A stretch of 64,000 bases of DNA from contig OU744453.1 in the NCBI GenBank assembly GCA_916610825.1, positions 9,213,845-9,277,844 of the forward strand, written 5' to 3'. A program made the position numbers and the translations under genes. The stretch comes from Haliclystus octoradiatus. Taxonomy: Eukaryota > Cnidaria > Staurozoa > Stauromedusae > Haliclystidae. Positions 32,901 through 43,171 of the stretch are shown here, piece by piece. Every line of letters starts with the position of its first letter. Within the stretch, counting starts at the first letter, position 1. The notes below the pieces were generated by a model. It did not search any database and was not told the DNA's origin. It saw nothing but the letters and a program-made list of their open reading frames with translations.

Positions 32901-35900
32901 CATGTTCATGAACTTCTGTCCATGAACTGTTCACATAAACCCAGAAGGGAACGTTCATGAACGGTACATGAACTGTTCATAAAATTTGTAAATGGTTTAT
33001 AAACTCATGAAATAATCTTCGAAGGTTGTGATTAAAAAGCAGTTGAAATACATTCAAAATGTAGCAAATTAACAATGGCGTAATATGGATCATGTTGATA
33101 ACACTGTAAAGTTGAATTAATGACACGGAACATGGTCACAATATCATTTAACCTTTAAGAAAAATAGAGTTTCGAGTTATAGTTTAAGCACATTCCATTA
33201 ATTAAATTCTTGCTTCTGACTTCTCCTCTATATCTACAATGTTATCTGACTCTATAGACTATAATGTACTGAAGAAGATATTTGTCTATCTGTTTCTCAC
33301 TCACATGTTTTTTCTATCCCCCTGCAAAAATATTTATTGTGTTTATAAACAATCCATGGACAGCTCACAAATGCTAATAACGTTCAAGGAATAGTTCATG
33401 AACTCTTCGTGAATGTTAGATGGCCTGTTTTTATGCCCTTGTCGCAAACCGTTCATGAAATTGGCAGTTTTAACGTCCATAGAAGGAAGTTTATGTTCTT
33501 ACTTTTTGTTGTTGTGGATATAGGCAATGAAGCATGATGCTGATTGTGTTTTCTTCGTGTTCTCCTTAACAAACAAGTACGATGAAGACATATACGGTTT
33601 GATAATTCTTAATGTTCCTAATTCGATGGTTCATGGACAATTTATTATACATTTGCCATTTATGTGGAAATGCTAAGGGCCCCCTTTCTCCAACCTGAGT
33701 GTTTTAATAAATTAAAACTTTCGCTATATTCTGTGCTTTCCTGGAACCGTTTTAAATACATGCTTGCTTCATCATTTCTGAACAGACTGAAGTACCATGA
33801 ATTCATAACAAAATGAATGAATTACCATGTGCTAGTTGCTGCTTATATTGCAATTGGTTATCAAAGAATTTAATTAAGAAGTTTGGTTAACTCATCAGAC
33901 TCTATCCAAATGTTAAGCACAGCTTGACGCAAGCCGAAAGCACTATATATATCCGTTCTATACAAACCCTTGATATTTCTGATACACTGTTATGACGTTT
34001 AAGTCCTAATTTCAATCGGTTTTGGAAATATCTTCATGAATTTGCTTAACTACATTACAATAGCATTACATGGTTTTAATGGTGTGAAGTTATATTATTT
34101 CCCGATATATATGCATTTTAAGTAATGAGAGTTTGATTGCAGATATTGAGACCTTCTAGTCTGCTTCAAGCTGTGTTTGTACATTCCGTAATTCTTATGA
34201 AGCTAGGAGAACAATAACAGCGCTTGGTTGATTGAAGAAATTTCAATGATCAAATCCGAAAACACACTGATATTGATTGATGTGAACCTTTTTTTGATCA
34301 ATGATGAGATTACACATTTCCTTCTAGTTCATAATCCCAAACTGCATGATATCTGTAATAGTAACTTTGCCTATCAAATTGTACATCGATAAATCAATTT
34401 TGGTGAAGTATTAAATCCTTGGGGGGGGGGGTAACTCCAAGTGCCGCATTGATGGGGGGGTGCCACTTTGGAAAAATGAGAAGTACCTGAAAAGTCCCAA
34501 AAATCCCCTTTAAAAGCTACCCAAATTGTTTTAAAAACTTGAAAATGCTACCCAAAAAGTCCAGGGAGGGTACTTTCATATAGGCTCTATTCGGGAATGT
34601 TCCATTTTTATCGGTAAAAATTCAAATCCAGTTTTCAGTTTTCAGCCTTCAAATTCAGTTTTTCCCAAATTCTCTAGAAAATCGAAATGAGACCCAAAAC
34701 GTTTAATATTCTAAAATTTCCTACCCAAAAATTATATTTCTCAGCTGGAATATGGGCCCAAACAAATGGCACGTCCCCGTATAGCAGCAGTATGGGAGTT
34801 ACCCCCGGATTAAATCATTTTAAAATGAATGATATAAATGACAACAGGAAACTCTGAAACGCGACTTGCAACGTTTCGATCCATCAATGTGTGATGTATA
34901 ATTATTTATATTTTGGTATGTTGTTGTTGAATATTTTGTAGAGCAACATGGGATGACATTCCATCATTGGTAATTTGAGAATATTTTAGTTCATCTTCTG
35001 TATAATTATCAGAACATTTGATTGTTGCTTAACACTGTGCATGTAATATTAAATGGCAGCCAATATATAATGATATATTTACTTTATGGAACATCTAGAG
35101 TTGTGTCTCAGTAAGAACAACAGCAGGTTTTGTGTCATTCCGGACCTGCTTTTGGAATCATGGAATCAAGATTAAAGTTTGAGAAACGTTAAAGGTTTAC
35201 AACATTCTCATTTGCACATCATGCAACACTTAAAGCACCATTATTGACCGGCAGTGATTGTTTTGTAAAATGTATTTTTTTCAAAACCTCATTTTTAAAC
35301 ATCAGTTGTGACATCACCAAATCGGTTTTGAATTTTCACGGCGATGAAATTGAGTATAATCGTTACAAAGTTGCGTATCAAAATCCACAGCTCAAATATC
35401 AACTCACTAAAATGATATGATGTAATAAAAACGCTGCAAGATCTAATTTCTAAAAATTCAACACAAAGAGTGCTGGTCTTTTTTACCCTTTAAGCAACAT
35501 GCAGACATGGAAATGTGAATGTGCCTTTGATTGTTGACCAAATCAGATTGTGTACAGTACCTGTAGAAGTAGATCATTAAATTTTGTTTTGAAATGCTTT
35601 ATTTTCTTGTATATATAGATTGCTCGTACTGAGCTTGGCAACGATGTTGCCAAGGTAGTCGTTGGAACAAGGTAAATGAGCTGTCAATCATATCACTGTA
35701 TAGCGTATACGATCCATGTAAAATACAAATAATAGGAATAACAATGTCTGTGAAGTTAGACGCATATTCGTCTGGACGAATATTCAAATAGACCTATATT
35801 GGAGCGCGTTAAATAACGCTTCGCACAAATGATGTGAGCATAACAGACTTATTAATAGAAGATTTACGAAGTTAAGGAAACACATAAACTAAAAATAATA

Positions 35901-38900
35901 TATAATAAAGTCGATAAAAGCCATATGAATTATTTTAAAGAAAATAAATTATCAAAACATACAAAATCGGACCAAAAAATTGAATTATTCATTTTGCCGC
36001 ATTTACGCATGACTGATCAAATTAATCACGGATGTTTAGACAAAGACATGGATTAACAGTGTTTCGTATTGGAAATCAAACAGACAAATATTCAAATTGT
36101 CACGGGTTTGATCTAAACTTTGGACGAATATTCAAATTATCACGGGTGTGATCTAAACTTTGGACAAATATTCAAATTAACAGTGTTTCGTATGGAATAT
36201 AAAAACAGACGCATATTCAAATTATCACGGGTTTGATCTAAGACTTTGGACGAATATTCAAAGTAATAGGGATTCGTATGGAATAAAAAAACAGACGCAT
36301 ATTCAAATTATCACGGGTGTGATCTAAACTTTGGACGAATATTCAAATTAACAGTGTTTCGTATGGAATATAAAAACAGACGCATATTAAAATTATCACG
36401 GGTTTGATCTAAAACTTTATACGAATATTCAAATTAATAGGGTTTCGTATGGAATAGAAAAACAGACGCATATTCAAATTATCACGGGTGTGATCTAAAT
36501 AAAAAACAGAAGCATATTAAAATTATCACGGGTTTGGTCTAAAACTTTGGACGTTATATTTTTATATTCCATACTAAACACTGTTAATTTGAATATTCGT
36601 CCAAAGTTTTGATCACACCCGTAATAATTTGAATATTCGTCCAAAATTTAGATCACACCCGTGATAATTTGAATTTTCGTCCAAAGTTTAGATCAATCCC
36701 GTGATAATTTGAATATGCGTCTGTTTTTATATTCCATTCGAAACACTGTTAATTTGAATATTCGTACAAAGTTTAGATCAAACCCGTGATAATTTGAATA
36801 TGCGTCTGTTTTTTTATCCCATACGAAACCCTATTAATTTGAATATTCGTCCAAAGTTTAGATCAAACCCGTGATAATTTGAATATGCGTCTGTTTTTCT
36901 ATTCCATACGAAACCCTATTAACTTGAATATTCGTTCAAAGTTTAGATCACAACCGTGATAATTTTAATATTCGTCCAAAGTTTAGATCACACCCGTGAT
37001 AATTTGAATATGCGTCTGTTATTTTATTCCTACAAAACCCTATTAATTTGAATATTCGTCCAAAGTTTAGATCAAACCCGTAATAATTTGAATATGCGTC
37101 TGTTTTTTTATTCCATACAAAACCCTATTAATTTGAATATTCGTCCAAAGTCTTACATCAAACCCGTGATAATTTAAATATGCGTCTGTTTTTTTATTTA
37201 GATCACACCCGTGATAATTTGAATATGCGTCTGTTTTTCTATTCCATACGAAACCCTATTAATTTGAATATTCGTCCAAAGTCTTAGATCAAACCCGTGA
37301 TAATTTGAATATGCGTCTGTTATTTTATTCCATACAAAACCCTATTAATTTGAATATTCGTCCAAAGTTTAGATCAAACCCGTGATAATTTGATTATGCG
37401 TCTGTTTCTTTATTTAATGCACATTTCAATATCGGCTTCCCCTCTCCTCTGTGTGTAATCCCTGTCAATTATATTATAACATTGATTCTACCTTATTTTT
37501 TAATGAATTTATATACAATATTGAAAGACGAAGCAGAGAAGCAAAATAGATCCAGGGAGATAGAGTCCCGTGCTAAAATAGAGCGATTTATGGAGGAATT
37601 ACCAGTCACTAAACAGAGATTTCTTGTCTGTTTACTATTTCCTAACGAAGCTCTAGCACGAAAATTGACAAGCGAATATAATTGCATATACAAATTCACC
37701 TGGACCGAAATATCAGGAGATTACGCATGGTAACACGAAATTAAAGAAACATCCGTTGACTGTGTAACACATCCTCTAACATGCAGTGATTTCCTGCTCA
37801 ATAATACGAATGATGCACACAATATCATCACAACTGTCCCTGCATCACCTATCTCTAATCCAACTAAAATTGTAAAAGAAAAAATGAATAAAATTGTTGT
37901 TTCTGAAATGACGGTTGGCTTTGGAAAAATCCCAAATTATATTCATCATACTCATGGTTAAAAAGACTATCAATTATTTAACCCGTGATAATTTGAATAT
38001 GCGTCTGTTTTTTTATTCCATACGAAACCCTATTAATTTGAATATTCGTCCAAAGTTTAGATCAAACCCGTGATAATTTGAATATGCGTCTGTTTTTATA
38101 TTCCATACGAAACCCTATTAATTTGAATATTCGTCCAAAGTTTTAGATCAAACCCGTGATAATTTTAATATGCTTCTGTTTTTTATTTAGATTACACCCG
38201 TGATAATTTGAATATGCGTCTGTTTTTCTATTCCATACGAAACCCTATTAATTTGAATATTCGTCCAAAGTCTTAGATCAAACCCGTGATAATTTGAATA
38301 TGCGTCTGTTTTTATATTCCATACGAAACACTGTTAATTTGAACATTCGTCCAAAGTTTAGATCACACCCGTGATAATTTGAATATGCGTCTGTTTTTCT
38401 ATTCCATACGAAACCCTATTAATTTGAATATTCGCCCAAAGTTTAGATCACACCCGTGATAATTTGAATATGCGTCTGTTTTTTTATTCCATACGAATCC
38501 CTATTACTTTGAATATTCGTCCAAAGTCTTAGATCAAACCCGTGATAATTTGAATATGCGTCTGTTTTTATATTCCATACGAAACACTGTTAATTTGAAT
38601 ATTCGTCCAATGTTTAGATCACACCCGTGATAATTTGAATATTCGTCCAAAGTTTAGATCAAACCCGTGACAATTTGAATATTTGTCTGTTTGATTTCCA
38701 ATACGAAACACTGTTAATCCATGTCTTTGTCTAAACATCCGTGATTAATTTGATCAGTCATGCGTAAATGCGGCAAAATGAATAATTCAATTTTTTGGTC
38801 CGATTTTGTATGTTTTGATAATTTATTTTCTTTAAAATAATTCATATGGCTTTTATCGACTTTATTATATATTTTTTTTAGTTTATGTGGTTCCTTAACT

Positions 38901-40797
38901 TCGTAAATCTTCCATTAATAAGTCTGTTATGCTCACATCATTTGTGCGAAGCGTTATTTAACGCGCTCCAATATAGGTCTATTTGAATATTCGTCCAGAC
39001 GAATATGCGTCTTAACTTCACAGACATGGAATAACAGCAGTTTGTTTATTTATAGAGCATTTTTCACTTCCTTCAAAAGTACATCGGGTTAATCTAGCAG
39101 ATTATGGCTACTATAAATAAGAAGCCTTGGGCTTGCGACTTGCGCCCGGGGCCAATTAGCCTTCGGCTTCCATAAAGAGTTTGCTTCACTTCCCTTCTGT
39201 AGCCTACTGTATAACTTGTAAAGTATAGTAAAAATGAGATTGATACTCAATTGTACTACACATTTCAAATTGAATAAATTGTTGGATGTATATGTGAATG
39301 GCTTGTTGACATTTTTAATTGCAATTTATGGTCAATTTATCGCATTTTAAGCTGTAAAAAGTTGTCGTTGAGATGGTCAAAGGCCTGTAGATACCCCAGG
39401 GCCAGAAATATACTGAAAGTTTAGAAAGTGCGCCGCGAAGAAGGAGTTTTATAATAATCAAACAATGATGATTTGGTCACCGAGAACGTTTGGGTATTAT
39501 TATAATAAATAATTTGACGCAATAGCTATGCAATGATCAACGTTTTAGTCAACTCAACATCCATAGCCAGGTTGTTCGTTACCATTTGCTGTTTGTTATT
39601 GCGCCAAATCGTTATGTAAGAAGAATCTCTGAAGTTTTTAAATCAATTTTCCGATCAAAGAATATTTTCCTGATAAATATCATCAGACATCAGCATGAAA
39701 CATTTTATTTCCATAAGTTTCTTAATTTAGCTTGCTGAGTCAGAATTTCTTAGTTCCAATATCGCAACAGATATGGTCTATGGGATGTTCTGATTAATTA
39801 TTGCTTTTTGATCTACTCAATTACTGTGTGTTATCAGAAAGTGACCAGTTGCACTTATAGAACATCTTACATTAATGATATCGTTTGTCAATATATAGAG
39901 TTGATCAACCCAATTCAATCGAAGTGAGCGATAGTGAAATTCAAAAGTTTGCTAATTCATTCCAGTTTCCTGTTTTAACACTTGCAAACGTTGATGGACC
40001 AAAACTAGCTGATGGAAAACATTTGGATGGCAAAGCTAGTATACAGGTTGGTACAAGTATAGCAATTATCTACACGCGATCATTTTAGGTGCTACACGCA
40101 AAATGAAAGACGCGGAAGTGTTTAACATTAAATACTTGACTGTTTATCCCGATCCTGCTAGCTACTTTACCTATAGTATAATATCTAACAGAAAATGCTA
40201 TATACCTTCAAAGTTGTAACTTTTTGTTTTTAACACAATCTAGCACGTACATCAGCAGAATTATCGTGTTGCTACGCAACGCTGATGGAAGCCTAAGGGT
40301 TTTCCTTTCAGAATTCATCTCAAATCTATTTCTGTCAAAATTGACCCGAAATCCTGCATCGTGTGATAAGTATATGCTAGAAAGTGTTAAAAACGAAAAG
40401 TTATTACAACGTGCGAGTATCATGCTACATAGAACCGTATGATAGACCTGATCACCGTTTTCCCTTTGGCAAGTGTTAATGTATACTATAACTATAGAAT
40501 ACTGGATGAATTTAGCAAACAGATTGGTTCGCTGTACGCTATTCATATTTGTAATGTATATTTTTGACGTAGAGCACTGCAGCATTTCTTAATAAATTAA
40601 CTGAGATGTTATGGTACCGCGATCAACTGGCGGCTGGCATTGTCAAAGATCAAACTGATAATATCAAACCATCAGATGATATCATTGAAGAAAACACACC
40701 AAAAACATTTATGGAAAAGGATGATGATGATGAAGACACGAATGATATACTCAGTATTATATCTAATCAAGACAAGTATAAAGTATCTCTATGCTGA
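26976..40797 (+). CDS. CPLANE2: CPLANE2 / RSG1 (REM2- and Rab-like small GTPase 1), eight exons
   Basis: Exons: 26976-27075, 29534-29656, 31484-31548, 32151-32240, 33524-about 33613 (3' end uncertain), 35619-35671, 39899-40046, 40573-40797; about 297 residues. All junction phases agree except that exon 5 needs a phase-0 end, met only by a weak donor (GTTCCT at 33614). Exon 1 reads IVQNWHETQEGREFMSSIL and RNRRKTF, the N-terminal signature of the family. Exon 2 has the P-loop GKSGVGKTST; exon 3 EVPQSHFETPGIDVSTVYWP; exon 4 the G3 box WDAGEQAWKKFDH; exons 6-7 join as VVVGTRVDQP (G4); exon 7 GPKLADGKHLDGKASIQ; exon 8 LTEMLWYRDQLAAGIV and an acidic tail. In vertebrates CPLANE2 works with the CPLANE complex (Inturned, Fuzzy, Wdpcp) in ciliogenesis and planar polarity. 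Known proteins are about 258 residues; the longer tail is the difference. Confidence 0.9.
27846..28590. mobile_element. MITE with GGGCGATTCCAT termini, in CPLANE2 intron 1
   Basis: GGGCGATTCCAT at the left is mirrored by ATGGAATCGCCC at the right, with TTAT on both outer sides as a possible target duplication. The near-palindrome TGTCTGACTGACA occurs three times (about 27860, inverted near 28046, and about 28201). A 93-codon plus-strand frame (27927-28208) lies between two of these motifs but looks non-coding. Confidence 0.65.
28617..29155. mobile_element. MITE with GTGTATCAGC termini, in CPLANE2 intron 1
   Basis: Left end GTGTATCAGCAGCTTCCCCG and right end CGGGGAAGACGCTGATACAC are inverted repeats, followed inward by GGGTGACTCC and GGGGTCACCC. 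No target duplication was recognised. Non-coding. Confidence 0.6.
29171..29357. mobile_element. Tc1/mariner-like MITE, copy 2, in CPLANE2 intron 1
   Basis: Terminal inverted repeats TACAGTGAAGCCTGTATATA and ATCAGGTTTGACTGTA. The interior matches the copy at 2191-2370 (GATAGATAAATTGACCA, GACAGGTGGCC, TTTGATTCAATAGAAAATA). Ends with TA, consistent with a TA target. Confidence 0.75.
29690..30140. repeat. GTTCATGAAC-rich repeat in CPLANE2 intron 2
   Basis: The palindrome GTTCATGAAC and near copies (GTTCATGAACAGTTCATGAA and similar) are scattered densely. AGGGGA/TCCCCT-flanked words GAACTGTTTTTCGC and GAGAAAAACAGTTC are in inverted orientation, suggesting MITE ends. A related cluster lies at 32790-33010 and another near 33350-33470. 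Confidence 0.55.
30733..31120. mobile_element. MITE with TTTACAAGGAG termini, in CPLANE2 intron 2
   Basis: TATTTACAAGGAGGGCAATT at the left is mirrored on the right by GTAACTCGCTCTCCTTGTAA then ACAT. The interior has further inverted words (GAGTTACT and similar). Non-coding; boundaries approximate. Confidence 0.55.
31171..31355. mobile_element. Near-palindromic MITE, in CPLANE2 intron 2
   Basis: About 185 bp forming one long imperfect hairpin. Left arm words TATAAAATATGAAGTCAAAA, GCTCAAAGTTTCACGCC and GGCAATCTATTC are mirrored by GAATAGATTGCC-type sequence, GGCGTGAAAATTTGAG and TTGACTTCATATTTTATATA on the right. No coding. Confidence 0.7.
31642..31834. mobile_element. hAT-type MITE (193 bp) with perfect 8-bp TSD, in CPLANE2 intron 3
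   Basis: Termini CAGGGTCCGACAAAAT and GATTTTGTCGGACCCTG are inverted repeats starting with CAGGG. Flanks TTTTTAAT (31634-31641) and TTTTTAAT (31835-31842) form an exact 8-bp duplication. CAGGG ends plus 8 bp is the hAT signature. Confidence 0.9.
32790..33470. repeat. GTTCATGAAC-rich repeats in CPLANE2 intron 4
   Basis: Dense copies of GTTCATGAAC, GTTCATGAA and TTTATAAAC words, bordered by CTCCCCCTGTGAAG near 32780 and CCCCCTGCAAAAATA near 33320. Clearly related to the block in intron 2, hence a repeat family in at least two places in one gene. Confidence 0.5.
34410..34810. repeat. Dispersed repeat with G-run, in CPLANE2 intron 5
   Basis: Contains a G10 run near 34422, GGGGGGG near 34455, and ATGGCACGTCCCCGTATAGC near 34768 followed by GTATGGGAGTTACCCCCGG. 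The ATGGCACGTCCCC word recurs near 1287. Similar TACCCCC words near 58490 may be a third relative. Nature unknown. Confidence 0.4.
35229..35494. mobile_element. MITE with TTAAAGGG/GACCGGC termini, copy 2, in CPLANE2 intron 5
   Basis: CTTAAAGCACCATTATTGAC then CGGC at the left and GTCTTTTTTACCCTTTAAG at the right. Internal words match the copy at 16395-16985 (TCAAAACCTCATTTTT, CAGTTGTGACATCACCAA, AACTCACT). Confidence 0.65.
35735..35743. repeat. 9-bp target site duplication GGAATAACA (left) of the foldback element
   Basis: Exact match to 39028-39036 at the other end of the inverted-repeat element. Confidence 0.88.
35744..39027. mobile_element. Foldback element (3284 bp) with 9-bp TSD, in CPLANE2 intron 6
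   Basis: The outer arms, about 300 bp each, are near-identical inverted repeats: the left starts ATGTCTGTGAAGTTAGACGC, the right ends CTTAACTTCACAGACAT. Inward lie arrays of an 85-bp unit made of two half-units that begin GACGCATATTCAAATTA and GACGAATATTCAAATTA. Units run forward at about 36080-36545, then inverted at 36550-37408 and 37979-38697. A unique core at 37410-37978 interrupts the inverted block. Long inverted repeats with internal tandem repeats and a 9-bp duplication match foldback elements (known in Drosophila and elsewhere, linked to Mutator-like transposases). It sits between exons 6 and 7 and would be spliced out, though the RNA could form a huge hairpin. Confidence 0.88.
37482..37961 (+). 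pseudogene. Small ORF in the foldback core, one in-frame stop
   Basis: The core carries a frame from about 37482 (first ATG 37503) to a TAA at 37731-37733, continuing in the same frame for 75 more codons to a TAA at 37959-37961. The first half is charged and helical (KDEAEKQNRSREIESRAKIE, then FMEELPVTKQRF), followed by LLFPNEALARKLTSEYNCIY. The second half is Asn/Thr/Ile-rich. Total about 158 residues with one stop. I recognise no domain; it is too small for a transposase. It could be a captured gene fragment. The single-stop continuity suggests recent decay. Confidence 0.4.
39028..39036. repeat. 9-bp target site duplication GGAATAACA (right) of the foldback element
   Basis: Exact repeat of 35735-35743. 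Confidence 0.88.
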
Positions 40798-40987
40798 TAA
40801 TGTCACATAACACGAATAACACAATCCGATTTGTTGTTGTGGGAACGTGACATCTGAAATGATGTCTTGCTGTTGGTTACATTGAGCGAGCTGGAATCGT
40901 TCAAGACCTTTATAATGAGACTTCCAAACAGTTAATTTGATATATAAACATTTTATTTAGCGATACAGTAATATAGTACAATGTCAC

Positions 40988-40988
<1 letters not shown>

Positions 40989-41057
<69 letters not shown>
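40989..41057. repeat. (AT)n microsatellite downstream of CPLANE2
   Basis: About 34 perfect AT units starting 190 bases after the CPLANE2 stop, probably in the 3' UTR or just beyond. Confidence 0.95.
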
Positions 41058-41060
<3 letters not shown>

Positions 41061-41156
41061 TTTATAAAATTATGATTTCATTTCTTTCTAAGTATTGAAG
41101 TTGATTAATTTATCATTACTTGCAAATTGAATATTGATAACTATTTTGAATGATCA

Positions 41157-41162
41157 ATAAAA
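41157..41162 (+). terminator. Possible CPLANE2 polyadenylation signal AATAAA
   Basis: AATAAA lies 360 bases after the stop codon on the coding strand. It is the first full consensus I see downstream, but such hexamers are common in AT-rich DNA. Confidence 0.35.
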
Positions 41163-41310
41163 AATAGTAGCGACAACAATTCATTTCCCAAGACTTTGGA
41201 TACCCATACAGTTTCCCAAATTTGAAAACTTAGAATGGAGTTTGAGTTACCTCTACATGAGTTTCTAGGAAATTGTTCCTCTAAAAGTGTTGGTGGTGGA
41301 ACAACGTTTC

Positions 41311-41883
41311 TTCCATAGATTTACATAGACTGCTGATTCCATTGCCAAACTTAATGGAAAACACATTGCGACCATGGGCATCCATAATGGCTGACGTAAG
41401 GTACCAAAACAGAGGCTTGAAAACCGCGAAATTTCAAGCCATATTTTTGAGCAATTTTTGTTTCTAAATTAAACAGGATTTTTATTTATAAAAGAGTTAT
41501 TCATGACTACCAATTTCAAGTTGCATCATACATGAGTTAAAAATTACATGTTTTCATCGCATTTGAAGGTAAATAGTATTTTTTATTTAATTTTTATATT
41601 TCCTTGTCTCTCGGTGTGATTTTAAATTATTCATAAATGTTTGAAAATATTTGTGATCCTATATGAACAAATCTCGCTTCGCTGGCTGGAAAATCCTATT
41701 TAAACTATCTTTCTATGACAGTGAGAACATATTGTTTGGAGTTTAGATTACAAAAAAGTTTATAGGAGAGATCAAATAATTTTGAAAATGTCAATGAGGA
41801 GAGCGCTAAAATAAATCCTTTGAGTCAGCCATATTTGTTCCCCGTATTGCACATTTTCGTCAGCAGTCTATTTAAGTCTATGG
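41311..41883. mobile_element. MITE with CCATAGA..TAGACTGCTGA termini
   Basis: TCCATAGATTTACATAGACT then GCTGA at the left is mirrored by TCAGCAGTCTATTTAAGTCT then ATGG at the right, about 24 bp with two mismatches. Inside, AATGGCTGAC and GTCAGCCAT extend the symmetry. No protein encoded. Confidence 0.6.
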
Positions 41884-42449
41884 TTACTTTTTATATCATT
41901 TTGGCTAAAAGCTGACATGTAATTTTTATGTTCACATTACTTGTAAGTATTCTAACTCATGTCAAATAATCATATTACATTACATTACTAGTAATCATGA
42001 GCCAAACAATTGGACATGTTTAACTGAACGATTGGATCACTTGTTTGAAAATGTAACTATTTTTAGAGAAAATATTAGACCCACCCTTATCTTATATTTA
42101 TTTTCATAATGTTTTGTATCGTCAGAATTGTCTTATTTGCAAGTTTCTTCGTCAGCTATGTTTGGCCGTGATTTGTGGCGTTCTTTGTGTAGCAAATATG
42201 TCAGGCGTAAGAGGGACGACACATTCCTAAAATATGACTGTTTTTACATTTCTACTACTATGATCCTTATACTGTTTATGATAGCTATATATAGCAACTG
42301 TTCATAATGAGCGATCACACCAGCTGGGAATCTCCTTATAATTTAGGGTTGCCAATTTGGCTACTATGATGTGGCTTTGGAGCAAGATTTTTGATTTGGA
42401 TACAAAATATCGGAATTTTGAAAGCCAGTATCATTTCTAATTTCAAACT

Positions 42450-43130
42450 ATCTACGTCACGCTCCGTTTTGAAGTCAACAGTAAATTATGCAGAACAATT
42501 GCATCAAATTTCAAAAATGCTATAAAAAGTACATACATTATATTCTAGTCGTTTCTGTGAACTTGGGAAATATTGCAGGGGTGCGGGCAACACTTGAAAT
42601 CAATGTCTCGGATTGTGATGGCAACAGTCAAACTGCATTGTGTTCTCTGGACAGTGGTTCAGACACATTATTAGTAAGCACAGTTTAGTTAGAAAGCTCA
42701 ACATTTGAGGAGGCAGAAGTACGTTAGTGACACTAAACTGCTGTATATAGTGTATGGAGTTTCAGATGGTGAAATTAACTCAGAAAGCTTTATTATCATT
42801 GAGATAAAGGCTTCTGCAAAGTCATCCACAGAATGGTTCAACATCACTGTTTATTCTGTAAAATTGCCATGTTCTCTAGCAAGAAAAATAACTACAGATT
42901 TATTTGAGAAGAATATCATCTCCGATCAGACCAACCATTCATATACACACTTGGAGGTGAAGTCGATTTACTCATAGAGAATGATCAAGTGTATCTGTTA
43001 CCAGATTAAGAAGGGAATATGCGATGCCAGAGATCCAACATTTAACCCAATAGCAATCAAAAGCCGATTGGGATAGGCAATCATTGGTGGAAGTTCTCAA
43101 CCCATAGAAAAGGCATTTCAAGAATAAGAG
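42450..43130 (+). pseudogene. BEL/Pao-like retropepsin region remnant
   Basis: Plus-strand frames read VRATLEINVSDCDGNSQTAL then CSLDSGSDTLLVSTV, an aspartic protease core with DSGS. They continue through a frameshift into SFIIIEIKASAKSS and ITVYSVKLPC, then LGGEVDLLIENDQVYLLPD and DPTFNPIAIKSRLG followed by a stop where W is expected. The order, DSGS protease then a GxxDLLIG-like and P(V/I)AIKSRLGW block before RT, is that of BEL/Pao elements. At least two frameshifts and two stops. The RT is missing; opposite-strand gypsy sequence follows at once. Confidence 0.6.
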
Positions 43131-43171
43131 TTTGCAAATCATTAGAATTGATTGATTGATTTGCGCATTGA

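Noticed and set aside
36050-38700. Regular direct repeats resembling a CRISPR-like array
   Set aside because: Units are 85 bp, adjoin without unique spacers, flip orientation and lie inside a foldback element of an animal genome.
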